Below, piece by piece: positions 38,381 to 46,349 of a stretch of DNA of 64,000 bases. The stretch comes from an uncultured Eubacteriales bacterium. Its GTDB lineage: Bacteria > Bacillota > Clostridia > Oscillospirales > Oscillospiraceae. The notes below the pieces were generated by a model, which saw only the letters and a list, made by a program, of their open reading frames with translations, did not search any database and was not told the origin of the DNA. The first letter of the stretch is position 1; the number at the start of each line of letters is the position of its first letter. Location: the NCBI GenBank assembly GCA_900551995.1, contig URXW01000003.1, forward strand, positions 16,310-80,309. Direction: 5' to 3'. The position numbers and the translations under genes are program-made.

Positions 38381-39838
38381 TTATGCGCTGCCTTGGCGCA
38401 GGTAGCCGTAGTCGCTTTTGAGAATATTGCGGAAGAAGGGGTAGCACAGCACGGCGTCGGCGGCGATCCACGCCAGAGGGTCGGCGACGCAGAGGGCGTA
38501 GAACGCCAGAGGCGGGGCATCGACGCTGACCGCGCCGCCGGCGATGGCGGTGGGCAGCAGCAGGCACGCCGCCACACGCGCCGCCAGCTCCGCACCACCG
38601 GCTCCCAGCACGAAGCCGCTGCGCCCGATGCCCTGCACGCAGTTGCGTACCACGAAGATGAAGGCGAGGAACAGGTACAGGGCGAAGTCCACGTACAGCA
38701 GGGCGTTGCCGTAGCGCACCGCCTCCGGCGTGACCTTGTCGGCACTGAGGAAGATGTGGTAGAAGAAATCGTTCCGCATCGCCAGCAGACCGAGCCCGAC
38801 GGACAGCGCGGCGAGGATGGAGACGATCCCCAACGCTTGCAGAGAGCCGCGCTTGATGCGGTCATAGTGTCCCGCGCCCAGATTCTGGGCGGTGAAGCTG
38901 GTCATGGCTCCGCCGAAGGCGTTCATGGGCGTCATAATGAGGTTGTTCAGCTTGTTTGCCGCGCCGAAGCCGTTCTGCGCCGCGTTGGACACCATGGCGG
39001 CACCGCGCATATCGAAGCGCACCACGCCCGCCTGCATGACGATGATGCCCACCGCCAGCACGGAGAATTGCAGACCCAGCGGGATGCCGCGGGTCAGGTG
39101 ACGCTTCACGTCCATGAGGGAGATATGCCAGTCCGCCCGGTGGAGGCGGAGGACGGGGTAGCGGAGGAAGGCGTAGGCAAAGCACGCCACGGTGCTGACC
39201 AGCTGCGCCAGCACGGTCGCCCAGGCGGCACCCGCCACGCCCCAGTGGAAGGAGAGGATAAACAGCAGATCCAGCACCACGTTCAGCACCGTGGAGAACA
39301 GCAGGAACAGCAGAGGCGTTACGGAGTCGCCCATGGCGCGGAGGAAGGAGCAGATGAAGTTATAGAAAAGCTGCGCGCCGATGCCGATGAAAATGACGGT
39401 GCAGTAGGTGTGGGCGGCGGTGTACACGTCCGGGTTCTCCGGCGTGACGTTGATCCACGCCAGCATGGGGTCCAGGAGCACCAGAGCCAGCGTCGTGAGC
39501 ACCGCCGTCAGCCCGGCGGAGAGCAGCAGCTGGGTGGCGAGGGAGCGGCGGACGCCCCGCTCGTCGTGCATCCCCACGTAGTAGGAGGTGATGACGCAGA
39601 AGCCCGCGCTGACACCGAAGGCGAATTGCAGGAAAATGAAGATCAGGGACGTGGTGTCGTTGACGCCCGCGACCTCGGCGGCGGTCAGCGTCTGTCCCAC
39701 GATGGCGGCGTCGCTGATGGTGTAGACCTGCTGGAGCAGGTAGGACAGGATCACCGGCAGGGAAAACAGCAGGATCACCCGCCAGCACTTGCCTTGGGTC
39801 AGATCCATTGGCTCCCTTTTTGTATGTGCTGTTTTCAC
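38381..39838 (-). CDS. MATE family efflux transporter
   Basis: The ~485-residue polytopic protein is a multidrug/toxin extrusion transporter with two six-helix halves; the N-terminus reads MDLTQGKCWRVILLFSLPVI and the loop AMGDSVTPLLF is typical. GTG at 39838 was chosen because AAAGGGG lies eight bases before it; an ATG at 39808 is the alternative and has only a close GGGAG. It would export cationic or flavin-like compounds using an ion gradient; substrate unknown. A second MATE gene lies at 46350. Confidence 0.9.
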   Translation of the reverse strand: MKTAHTKREPMDLTQGKCWRVILLFSLPVILSYLLQQVYTISDAAIVGQTLTAAEVAGVNDTTSLIFIFLQFAFGVSAGFCVITSYYVGMHDERGVRRSLATQLLLSAGLTAVLTTLALVLLDPMLAWINVTPENPDVYTAAHTYCTVIFIGIGAQLFYNFICSFLRAMGDSVTPLLFLLFSTVLNVVLDLLFILSFHWGVAGAAWATVLAQLVSTVACFAYAFLRYPVLRLHRADWHISLMDVKRHLTRGIPLGLQFSVLAVGIIVMQAGVVRFDMRGAAMVSNAAQNGFGAANKLNNLIMTPMNAFGGAMTSFTAQNLGAGHYDRIKRGSLQALGIVSILAALSVGLGLLAMRNDFFYHIFLSADKVTPEAVRYGNALLYVDFALYLFLAFIFVVRNCVQGIGRSGFVLGAGGAELAARVAACLLLPTAIAGGAVSVDAPPLAFYALCVADPLAWIAADAVLCYPFFRNILKSDYGYLRQGSA

Positions 39839-39889
39839 AGAAATCGCCCCTTTCTTTTGTGTAGTATGACAAAATCTTTCAGCGCGGAG

Positions 39890-39918
39890 ATTATAATACC
39901 GGCGGGGGCGGTTGTCAA
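39890..39918 (-). promoter_or_regulatory. Consensus sigma-A promoter of the MATE gene
   Basis: Minus-strand TTGACA-17-TATAAT, perfect in both boxes, 52 bases before the GTG start. Confidence 0.9.
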
Positions 39919-39974
39919 GAGGGGAGGAAAAATTTCCGCAGGGCAAAAAAAGGAACCGCTTTTCAGCGGTTCCC

Positions 39975-40013
39975 CAGGCTGTCGAAAAAGCCACCGGCTT
40001 TCTCGACAGCCTG
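39975..40013. repeat. CAGGCTGTCGA hairpin repeat, copy 2
   Basis: CAGGCTGTCGAAAAAGCC...GGCTTTCTCGACAGCCTG, abutting repeat copy 3 exactly as copy 1 abuts structured-repeat copy 1. Confidence 0.85.
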
Positions 40014-40015
40014 CA

Positions 40016-40185
40016 ATAATGCCGTTATTTTCGTGCCGCAAAGCGGCACGAAAATACTCGCTTCGCTCCACGCACGCCTTGCAGAGCAAGGCTTAGCGCG
40101 GCATTTGATCCGATTCGAGGCGGGCTTTGCCCCCTCGAGCTCCCCCTGTGAGGCGGAAAGATTGCATACGCGGTGGGGTTTATCG
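40016..40185 (-). repeat. Interspersed structured repeat, copy 3
   Basis: Minus-strand copy of the ~180-bp element, just after the proS stop and in the proS direction. The terminal hairpin keeps the CGTGCCGC/GCGGCACG arms but has a changed loop. The proS-proximal end (TTGCATACGCGGTGGGG) is more diverged than in the other copies. Confidence 0.85.
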
Positions 40186-40195
40186 GGCTGCTTTC

Positions 40196-41641
40196 TTAAT
40201 ATGCCACGCCCCAGTAGATGTCGGTGGTGGCGGGCTTGCCGCACATGACGCACTTGCCCTCGGTGCCGGACTGGTGCAGCGGCATACAGCGGCTGGACAC
40301 GCCGGCCTTCTCCTTCATCGCCAGCTCGCACTCCAGAGAGCCGCACCACTTGGTACGGGCAAAGCCGCCCTTGCCTTGCGCCATCTCCTTGACCTCCTCC
40401 CAGGAGGTCATGTCGAAGGTGTTGTCCTCCAGATTCTTGGACGCCATGGCGTACAGGTTGTCGTGAACGTCCTGCAGCAGCTTCTGCACGGCACTCTCCA
40501 GCTCCGTCAGAGGCACGAAGGTCTTTTCACCGGTGTCGCGGCGGGCGATGCAGCACTGTCCTTTTTCCATGTCCTTGGGGCCGATCTCCACGCGGAGGGG
40601 CACGCCCTTCATCTCGTACTGGGCGAACTTCCAGCCGGCGGACTGGTCGCTGTCGTCCATGCTGACGCGGATGCCGGCGGCGGTCAGACGGTCGCGCAGG
40701 GACGCGGCGGCCTCCAGCACGCCCTCCTTATGCTGGGCGATGGGGATGACCACCACCTGCGTGGGGGCGATGACCGGGGGCAGCACCAGACCGTGGTTGT
40801 CGCTGTGGGTCATAATGATCGCGCCGATGAGACGGGTGGACGCGCCCCAGCTGGTCTGGAAGGGGTATTGAAGGGTGTTGTCCCGACCGGTGAACGTCAC
40901 GTCGTAGGCGCGGGAGAACTTGTCGCCGAAGAAGTGGCTGGTGCCGGACTGGAGAGCCTTATGGTCCTTCATCATGCACTCGATGGTGTAGGTCGCTTCG
41001 GCACCGGCGAACTTCTCCTTGTCGGTCTTGCGGCCCTTCACCACGGGCATCGCCAGCGCGTTCTTGCAGGCGTCGGCGTAGCAGTTCAGCTGCTGCTCCG
41101 TCTCCGCCTCCGCCTCGGCCGCCGTCTCGTGGATGGTGTGACCCTCCTGCCACCAGAACTCGCGGCTGCGGAGGAAGGGGCGGGTGGTCTTTTCCCAGCG
41201 GATAACGGAGCACCACTGGTTATACAGCATGGGCAGCTCCCGGTAGCTGTGGAGCACGTGGCTCCAGTGGTCGCAGAACATAGTCTCGGAGGTGGGGCGG
41301 AACGCCAGACGCTCCTCCAGAGGCTCGCTGCCGCCGTGGGTGATCCATGCCACCTCCGGGGCGAAGCCCGCCACCAGCTCGCCCTCCTTCTTCAGAAGGC
41401 TCTCGGGGATGAGGACGGGCATCGCCACGTTGACGTGCCCGGTCTTTTTGAACTCCGTGTCCAGATATTTCTGAATGTTCTCCCAGATGGCATAGCCATA
41501 AGGTCGAAGGATCAGGAAGCCCTTTACGGAGGCGTAGTCCACCAGCTCCGCTTTCAGGCAGATGTCCGTATACCACTTGGCGAAGTCCTCCTCCATGGGA
41601 GTGATCGCTTCCACATTTCTCTGATCCTTAGCCATTGTCAA
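40196..41641 (-). CDS. proS: Prolyl-tRNA synthetase (archaeal/eukaryotic-type)
   Basis: The 481-residue class II synthetase charges tRNA-Pro. It is of the short, editing-domain-lacking type: FAKWYTDICLKAELVDYAS near the start, motif 2 in YNQWCSVIRWEKTTRPFLRSREFWWQEGHT (read in parts near residue 150), motif 3 GASTRLIGAII, then an anticodon-binding domain and a zinc-type C-terminal domain ending in WGVAY. TTG at 41641 is the best start because AAAGGA lies seven bases before it; the ATG two codons later is possible. A consensus-like promoter precedes it; no T-box is seen. Confidence 0.95.
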   Translation of the reverse strand: MTMAKDQRNVEAITPMEEDFAKWYTDICLKAELVDYASVKGFLILRPYGYAIWENIQKYLDTEFKKTGHVNVAMPVLIPESLLKKEGELVAGFAPEVAWITHGGSEPLEERLAFRPTSETMFCDHWSHVLHSYRELPMLYNQWCSVIRWEKTTRPFLRSREFWWQEGHTIHETAAEAEAETEQQLNCYADACKNALAMPVVKGRKTDKEKFAGAEATYTIECMMKDHKALQSGTSHFFGDKFSRAYDVTFTGRDNTLQYPFQTSWGASTRLIGAIIMTHSDNHGLVLPPVIAPTQVVVIPIAQHKEGVLEAAASLRDRLTAAGIRVSMDDSDQSAGWKFAQYEMKGVPLRVEIGPKDMEKGQCCIARRDTGEKTFVPLTELESAVQKLLQDVHDNLYAMASKNLEDNTFDMTSWEEVKEMAQGKGGFARTKWCGSLECELAMKEKAGVSSRCMPLHQSGTEGKCVMCGKPATTDIYWGVAY

Positions 41642-41682
41642 ATACCATTCCTTTATAATATATAGGCGTGTGCCAACTCCAT

Positions 41683-41711
41683 ATTTTATCCGTCATAGCC
41701 GCGATTGTCAA
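41683..41711 (-). promoter_or_regulatory. Predicted sigma-A promoter of proS
   Basis: Minus-strand TTGACA-17-TAAAAT, about 40 bases before the start. Confidence 0.85.
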
Positions 41712-41722
41712 GGTTGCGGAGG

Positions 41723-41749
41723 AAAAAGACCGCCTTTCGGCGGTCTTTT
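41723..41749 (-). terminator. Terminator of the trpS-trpB2 transcript
   Basis: AAAAGACCGCC-GAAA-GGCGGTCTTTTT on the minus strand, 15 bases after the trpB2 stop. Confidence 0.9.
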
Positions 41750-41763
41750 CAGCATTTGGGGGA

Positions 41764-43155
41764 TCACTCGTTGCCGGGGAAGGAGGGGATGGTGGCGAAG
41801 CCGCGGGCAAGCTCCTCGTCGGTGGGGATGACGTCGCGCATCTCACCGTCGTTGTATCTGCCGTATGCCACCATGTCGAAGTAGCCGGTGCCGGTGAGTC
41901 CGATGACGATGTTCTTGCTCTCGCCGCTCTCCCTGCACTTCACCGCCTCGTCAATGGCGACGCGGATGGCGTGGCTGCTCTCCGGCGCGGGCAGGATGCC
42001 CTCACAGCGGGCGAACAGCTCCGCCGCCTCGAATACGGCGGTCTGTTCCACGCTGCGCGCCTCCAAAAAGCCGTCGTGGTACAGCTGGGAGACGACGCTG
42101 CTCATGCCGTGGTAGCGCAGGCCGCCGGCGTGGTTGGCGGAGGGGATGAAGCCGTTGCCCAGCGTGTACATCTTCGCCATGGGGCAGATCTTGCCGGTGT
42201 CGCAGAAGTCGTAGCGGAACACGCCGCGGGTCAGGCTGGGGCAGGACGCAGGCTCCACGGCGATGATGCGGTAGTCCGCCTCGCCCCGGAGCATCTGCCC
42301 CACGAAGGGGGAGATCAAGCCGCCCAGATTGGAGCCGCCGCCGGCGCAGCCGATGATGACGTCCGCCTTGACGCCGTATTTGTCCAGCGCCGCCTTCGTC
42401 TCCAGTCCGATGACGGACTGGTGCAGCAGCACCTGATTGAGAACGCTGCCCAGCACGTAGCGGGTGTTGGGCGTGGCGGCCGCCGCCTCCACCGCCTCGC
42501 TGATGGCGCAGCCCAGTGAACCGGTGGTGTCCGGGAACTCCGCCAGAATTTTTCTTCCCACCTCGGTGGTATCGGAGGGGGAGGGGGTGACCTGTGCGCC
42601 GTAGGTACGCATGACCTCCCGGCGGAAGGGCTTCTGCTCATAGGAGCACTTGACCATAAATACGCGGCAGTCCAGCCCCAGATAGGCGCAGGCCATGCTG
42701 AGAGCCGTGCCCCACTGGCCGGCACCCGTCTCGGTGGTGACGCCCCGCAGCCCCTGCTCCTTGGCGTAGTACGCCTGCGCGATGGCGGAGTTCAGCTTGT
42801 GGCTGCCGGAGGTGTTGTTGCCCTCGAACTTATAGTAGATATGGGCGGGGGTGTCCAGCTTTTCCTCCAGACAGTAGGCGCGCACCAGCGGGGAGGGGCG
42901 GTACATCTTGTAGAAGTTCCGCACGTCCTCGGGGATGGGAATGAGGGGGGTGTCGTTGTCCATCTCCTGCTTGACCAGCTCCGCGCAGAACACGTGACCC
43001 ATCTCCTCCGCCGTCATGGGCTGGAGGGTGGCGGGATGCAGCAGGGGGGCGGGCTTCGTCTTCATATCGGCGCGGACGTTATACCAATACCGGGGCATCT
43101 CGTCCTCGGAGAGATAGATCTTGTAAGGGATGTCGCGGTTTTTCAGTTCTTTCAT
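41764..43155 (-). CDS. trpB2: TrpB2-type tryptophan synthase beta-like protein
   Basis: The 463-residue PLP enzyme is of the TrpB2 class: longer N-terminus (PYKIYLSEDEMPRYWYNVRADM), RPSPLVRAYCLEE, the PLP lysine in NTSGSHKLNSA (near residue 115), TETGAGQWGTAL and the phosphate-binding GCAGGGSNLGG. It would condense indole and serine to tryptophan. No trpA or other trp genes are near, so indole must come from elsewhere. AAGGAG lies ten bases before the ATG at 43155. It follows trpS by 87 bases on the same strand, without a strong terminator between, so the T-box upstream of trpS probably controls it as well. Confidence 0.9.
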   Translation of the reverse strand: MKELKNRDIPYKIYLSEDEMPRYWYNVRADMKTKPAPLLHPATLQPMTAEEMGHVFCAELVKQEMDNDTPLIPIPEDVRNFYKMYRPSPLVRAYCLEEKLDTPAHIYYKFEGNNTSGSHKLNSAIAQAYYAKEQGLRGVTTETGAGQWGTALSMACAYLGLDCRVFMVKCSYEQKPFRREVMRTYGAQVTPSPSDTTEVGRKILAEFPDTTGSLGCAISEAVEAAAATPNTRYVLGSVLNQVLLHQSVIGLETKAALDKYGVKADVIIGCAGGGSNLGGLISPFVGQMLRGEADYRIIAVEPASCPSLTRGVFRYDFCDTGKICPMAKMYTLGNGFIPSANHAGGLRYHGMSSVVSQLYHDGFLEARSVEQTAVFEAAELFARCEGILPAPESSHAIRVAIDEAVKCRESGESKNIVIGLTGTGYFDMVAYGRYNDGEMRDVIPTDEELARGFATIPSFPGNE

Positions 43156-43242
43156 GGTGTGGGTTCTCCTTTCGGTATTGGTTTTAGTAATGATGTATTC
43201 CATCAAGACCTCCCCGGACGGGGGAGCCTTGGAGGAGGCGTG

Positions 43243-44286
43243 TTACGCGAAGTAGTCGATCTGCATGGCGTGCTTGACCCTCGCCAGCGTGTCGGCGGCG
43301 GCGGCACGCGCCGCCTCGGTGCCCTGACGGAGCACCTCCATCACGTAGGCGGGATCCTTCGCCAGTTCTTCCCGGCGGGTGCGGATGGGCTCCAGCGTCT
43401 CCTGCAGGACGTTGTTCAGGAACTTTTTCACCTTCACGTCGCCCAGACCGCCCCGCTCATAGTGCGCCTTCAGCTCGCCCAGGTTGGCGTAGTCCGGCAG
43501 GTAGCGGGCGAAATGCTCGTCGGTGCAGAAGGCGTCCAGATACATAAAGACCGGGTTGCCCTCCGTCTGACCGGGGTCGGAGACCTGCAGGTGGTTGGGG
43601 TCGGTGAACATACCCATGACCTTGGTGCGGATGTCGTCGGGCTGGTCGGCCAGATAGATGCAGTTGCCCAGGGATTTGCTCATCTTCGCCTTGCCGTCGG
43701 TGCCGGGCAGACGCAGGCACGCCTCGTTGTCCGGCAGGAGGGCGGTGGGCTCCACCAGCGTCTCGCCGTACAGCTCGTTGAAGCGGCGGACGATCTCGCG
43801 CGCCTGCTCCAGCATGGGCAGCTGATCCTCACCCACGGGGACGGTGTCCGCCATGAAGGCGGTGATGTCCGCCGTCTGGCTGACGGGGTAGGTCAAAAAG
43901 CCCATGGGGATGCTGTGATTGAAGCCGCGCAGCTGGATCTCCGCCTTGACGGTGGGGTTGCGCTCCAGACGCGCCAGCGTCACCAGATTCATGTAGTAGA
44001 ACGTCAGCTCCGTCAGCTCGCAGACCACGGACTGAATGAACATATGGCACTTCCGGGGGTCAAGACCGCACGCCATATAGTCCAGAGCCACCTGCATGAT
44101 GTTCTCACGCACCTTGCCGGGGTTGTCGAAGTTGTCGGTGAGAGCCTGCGCGTCGGCGATCATAAAGAACAGCTTCTCGAATTTGCCGCTGTTTTGCAGA
44201 ATGACGCGGTTGCGGAGGGAGCCGACGTAGTGACCCACGTGCAGGCGTCCGGTGGGACGGTCGCCGGTGAGGATGATCTTACCCAT
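43243..44286 (-). CDS. trpS: Tryptophanyl-tRNA synthetase
   Basis: The 347-residue class I synthetase carries the HIGH-type motif [12 protein letters not shown] (residues 13-24) and the KMSKS-type [12 protein letters not shown] (near residue 195). It is slightly longer than the bacterial average and of the form usual in Clostridia. AAAGG precedes the ATG at 44286. A tryptophan T-box riboswitch lies in the leader. Confidence 0.96.
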   Translation of the reverse strand: MGKIILTGDRPTGRLHVGHYVGSLRNRVILQNSGKFEKLFFMIADAQALTDNFDNPGKVRENIMQVALDYMACGLDPRKCHMFIQSVVCELTELTFYYMNLVTLARLERNPTVKAEIQLRGFNHSIPMGFLTYPVSQTADITAFMADTVPVGEDQLPMLEQAREIVRRFNELYGETLVEPTALLPDNEACLRLPGTDGKAKMSKSLGNCIYLADQPDDIRTKVMGMFTDPNHLQVSDPGQTEGNPVFMYLDAFCTDEHFARYLPDYANLGELKAHYERGGLGDVKVKKFLNNVLQETLEPIRTRREELAKDPAYVMEVLRQGTEAARAAAADTLARVKHAMQIDYFA

Positions 44287-44335
44287 GATGATGTTTCCTT
44301 TCTGTATGACAATTATTTCTGTGACAATGAAAAAA

Positions 44336-44608
44336 AGTCTGTCCCATGGAATCTCCATGGGACAGACTGTGAAATACAAATCTGCGGTACCACCCAAATT
44401 GGCAAAATGCCCGCTCTGCACGCACGATCATGCGCTCCGCCGGGATAACGGCCGCGGCTGCCGTCGGGTATTACTCGCCCTTGCAGGCTTTCTCCCCGCC
44501 CTCGTAAGTCCATTCACCGCACGTTCCGCTGCCGCGCTCCCACCGATGCGCCGCTCTCTGAAAGTTTCCTGTGCGATTACTCCTCTTACTCAACGGTTTC
44601 GGAATATG
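44336..44608 (-). promoter_or_regulatory. Tryptophan T-box riboswitch leader of trpS-trpB2
   Basis: Reading the minus strand, the leader starts near 44608 after the promoter, carries a stem I with a UGG triplet in GAATGGAC (bases 44510-44512) as probable specifier, the T-box sequence TGGGTGGTACCGC (44384-44396), and ends in a strong terminator (AGTCTGTCCCATGGA and its complement, 44336-44368) followed by T residues. Uncharged tRNA-Trp would pair with UGG and the T-box bulge, preventing termination. Confidence 0.92.
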
Positions 44609-44614
44609 GTCGCC

Positions 44615-44642
44615 ATTATAGCACCTTTTTTCCGGTTGTCAA
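44615..44642 (-). promoter_or_regulatory. Sigma-A promoter of trpS
   Basis: Minus-strand TTGACA-16-TATAAT. Confidence 0.88.
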
Positions 44643-44653
44643 GAGGGAATTGC

Positions 44654-45523
44654 TCACAATGCCCGCAAAAATTCCGGCTTCAGGTCGCGGCGACCCTCCA
44701 GCGCGGCGGCGATCTGCCCCAGCAGCGCGTCCCGATCCCTGTTGAGGGTGCCCTTCAGCGTCAGGTAGTTGCTGGCGTGGTTGGCGCGGAACACGGTGCC
44801 CTCGCTGTCCACATTTTGCAGGAAAAGCTCCGTCTCCTTCAGCACCTCCGGCGCCGTGAGCAGCGTGAAGCTGCCGTCCCGCACCCACTGCTCCAGCGGC
44901 GTGCCCGGCTCCACCATCAGCGTCAGCAGCCCCAGATAGTCGGGCTGGATCGCGCTGACCGCCTTGGCGGTGTCCACGGCGTGCTGACGCCATTTGTCCA
45001 CGCTGCCAAGACCGGAGATGGCGGTCACCGACAGGGCGAGGCCGCAGCGGCGCGCCTTCTGCCCGGCGGCGACGATCTCCGCGGCGGTGTGCCCCTTACG
45101 CATTTTTTCCAGCACCGCGTCGCAGCCGGATTCCAGCCCCATGTACACCATCTGCAAGCCCTTTTGCCGCAGGAGGCGCAAATCGTCCTCGCTCTTGATC
45201 TGCAGGCTGGTGGGGGAGGCGTAGCAGGTGACACGCTCACACTCCGGGAACAGACCGTACACCAGACCGAGAATGGACGCAAGGTCATCGGTTTTCCGCA
45301 TGAGGGCGTCGCCGTCCGCCAGAAAGACGCGCTCCACCCGTCCGTAGACGCGGCGCGCCAGCTCGAAGTCCTCCCGGATCTCGTCCATGGGGCGCATGGC
45401 GAAGTGCTTGTCGTCGTACATATCGCAGAAGGCGCAGCGGTTGTGGCTGCACCCGTAGGTCACCTGCACGATGAGGCTGTACGCCTCGCTGGGCGGGCGG
45501 TAGACCTTTCCTTTATAACGCAT
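44654..45523 (-). CDS. Radical SAM protein (Elp3/MiaB-like fold)
   Basis: The 289-residue protein binds a [4Fe-4S] cluster through CSHNRCAFC (CX4CX2C, near residue 25) and has the downstream LADGDAL and GLESGCDAVLEKM segments typical of Elp3-type radical SAM barrels. It lacks a clear TRAM, B12 or SPASM extension. Start at 45523 follows AAAGGAG. The reaction is unknown; this group is often labelled coproporphyrinogen-oxidase-like or B12-radical SAM by distant similarity. Confidence 0.88.
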   Translation of the reverse strand: MRYKGKVYRPPSEAYSLIVQVTYGCSHNRCAFCDMYDDKHFAMRPMDEIREDFELARRVYGRVERVFLADGDALMRKTDDLASILGLVYGLFPECERVTCYASPTSLQIKSEDDLRLLRQKGLQMVYMGLESGCDAVLEKMRKGHTAAEIVAAGQKARRCGLALSVTAISGLGSVDKWRQHAVDTAKAVSAIQPDYLGLLTLMVEPGTPLEQWVRDGSFTLLTAPEVLKETELFLQNVDSEGTVFRANHASNYLTLKGTLNRDRDALLGQIAAALEGRRDLKPEFLRAL

Positions 45524-45632
45524 GGTATCAACTCCTTTGGGTGCATTATGCCATATTCCGGGCGGTTTGAAAAGGGGTATATTCCGCATCACCGTCACAT
45601 AGGCTGGTACATCTCAACAAACGAGGTGTGCT

Positions 45633-46280
45633 ATGGAGCTGAATTATAACCGTTTGGAGCTGCGCGGCACGGCGGCGGACACGCCGGTGCTGTCCCACGT
45701 GAACCACGGCTGCGCCTTCTATCGCTTTACGCTGTGGGTGCCGCGCCTTTCGGGGCAGACGGACAAGCTGCCGGTCATCGTGCCGCGGTCGTTGCTGCTG
45801 CTGACGCCCGTGCAGCCGGGGGACACGGTACATATCACCGGGCAGCTGCGCTCGTTCAACAACAAGAGCGGACAGGGGAGCCGGCTGGTGATCTCCGTGT
45901 TCGCCCAGACGCTGGTGCGGCAGGAGGGGGAGACGCTGAACCGCATCTGGCTCAGCGGCGTGCTGTGCAAGCAGCCCGTTCTGCGGCGGACGCCGCTGGG
46001 GCGGGAGATCTGCGACATGATACTGGCGGTGAACCGGCGGTACGGACGGGCGGACTATCTGCCGTGCATTGCATGGGGCGCGGTGGCGCAGCAGGCGTCC
46101 CTCCTGCGAACCGGGGCGCGTCTGACGGCGGAGGGACGGGTGCAGAGCCGTATCTACGCCAAGACGGAAAACGGCGTTACCACCGACCGCACCGCCTACG
46201 AGGTGTCCATCATGCGTCCGGCGGAGCGGGAGGAATTTCCGGACATGGCGGGAGAAAAGGGCGGATCCTGCCGATTCTGA
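45633..46280 (+). CDS. Single-stranded-DNA-binding protein with two OB folds
   Basis: The 215-residue protein contains two successive OB-fold units: residues 1-97 (MELNYNRLELRGTAADTPVL to LRSFNNKSGQGSRLVISVFAQ) and 104-200 (IWLSGVLCKQPVLRRTPLGR to EGRVQSRIYAKTE). Each follows the SSB pattern of a GRL/TGxL-type first strand and a later G-x-L-x-R strand. There is no acidic SSB tail, and the C-terminus is GSCRF. Standard SSBs have one OB fold of ~110 residues plus tail, so this is a specialised paralogue, possibly acting as a dimer instead of a tetramer. The gene is divergent from the radical SAM gene. Confidence 0.8.
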   Translation: MELNYNRLELRGTAADTPVLSHVNHGCAFYRFTLWVPRLSGQTDKLPVIVPRSLLLLTPVQPGDTVHITGQLRSFNNKSGQGSRLVISVFAQTLVRQEGETLNRIWLSGVLCKQPVLRRTPLGREICDMILAVNRRYGRADYLPCIAWGAVAQQASLLRTGARLTAEGRVQSRIYAKTENGVTTDRTAYEVSIMRPAEREEFPDMAGEKGGSCRF

Positions 46281-46349
46281 GGTTGCGAACGGGGCGGCGG
46301 TGTGGTAAAATTTCTGTAAAGAAAGAGTTTAGCAAAGGAGAAGCCGCCC

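Larger units (their letters stand above)
39839..40195. other. Intergenic region between MATE and proS genes
   Basis: This stretch contains the MATE promoter (39890-39918), a short GGAACCGC/GCGGTTCC hairpin (39952-39974), the CAGGCTGTCGA hairpin repeat and repeat copy 3. No gene is supportable; the frames across it are the usual shadows of the repeat. Confidence 0.7.

Noticed and set aside
41642..41722. T-box in front of proS
   Set aside because: The leader is under 50 bases and has no GGTGG motif or terminator; only a promoter is visible.
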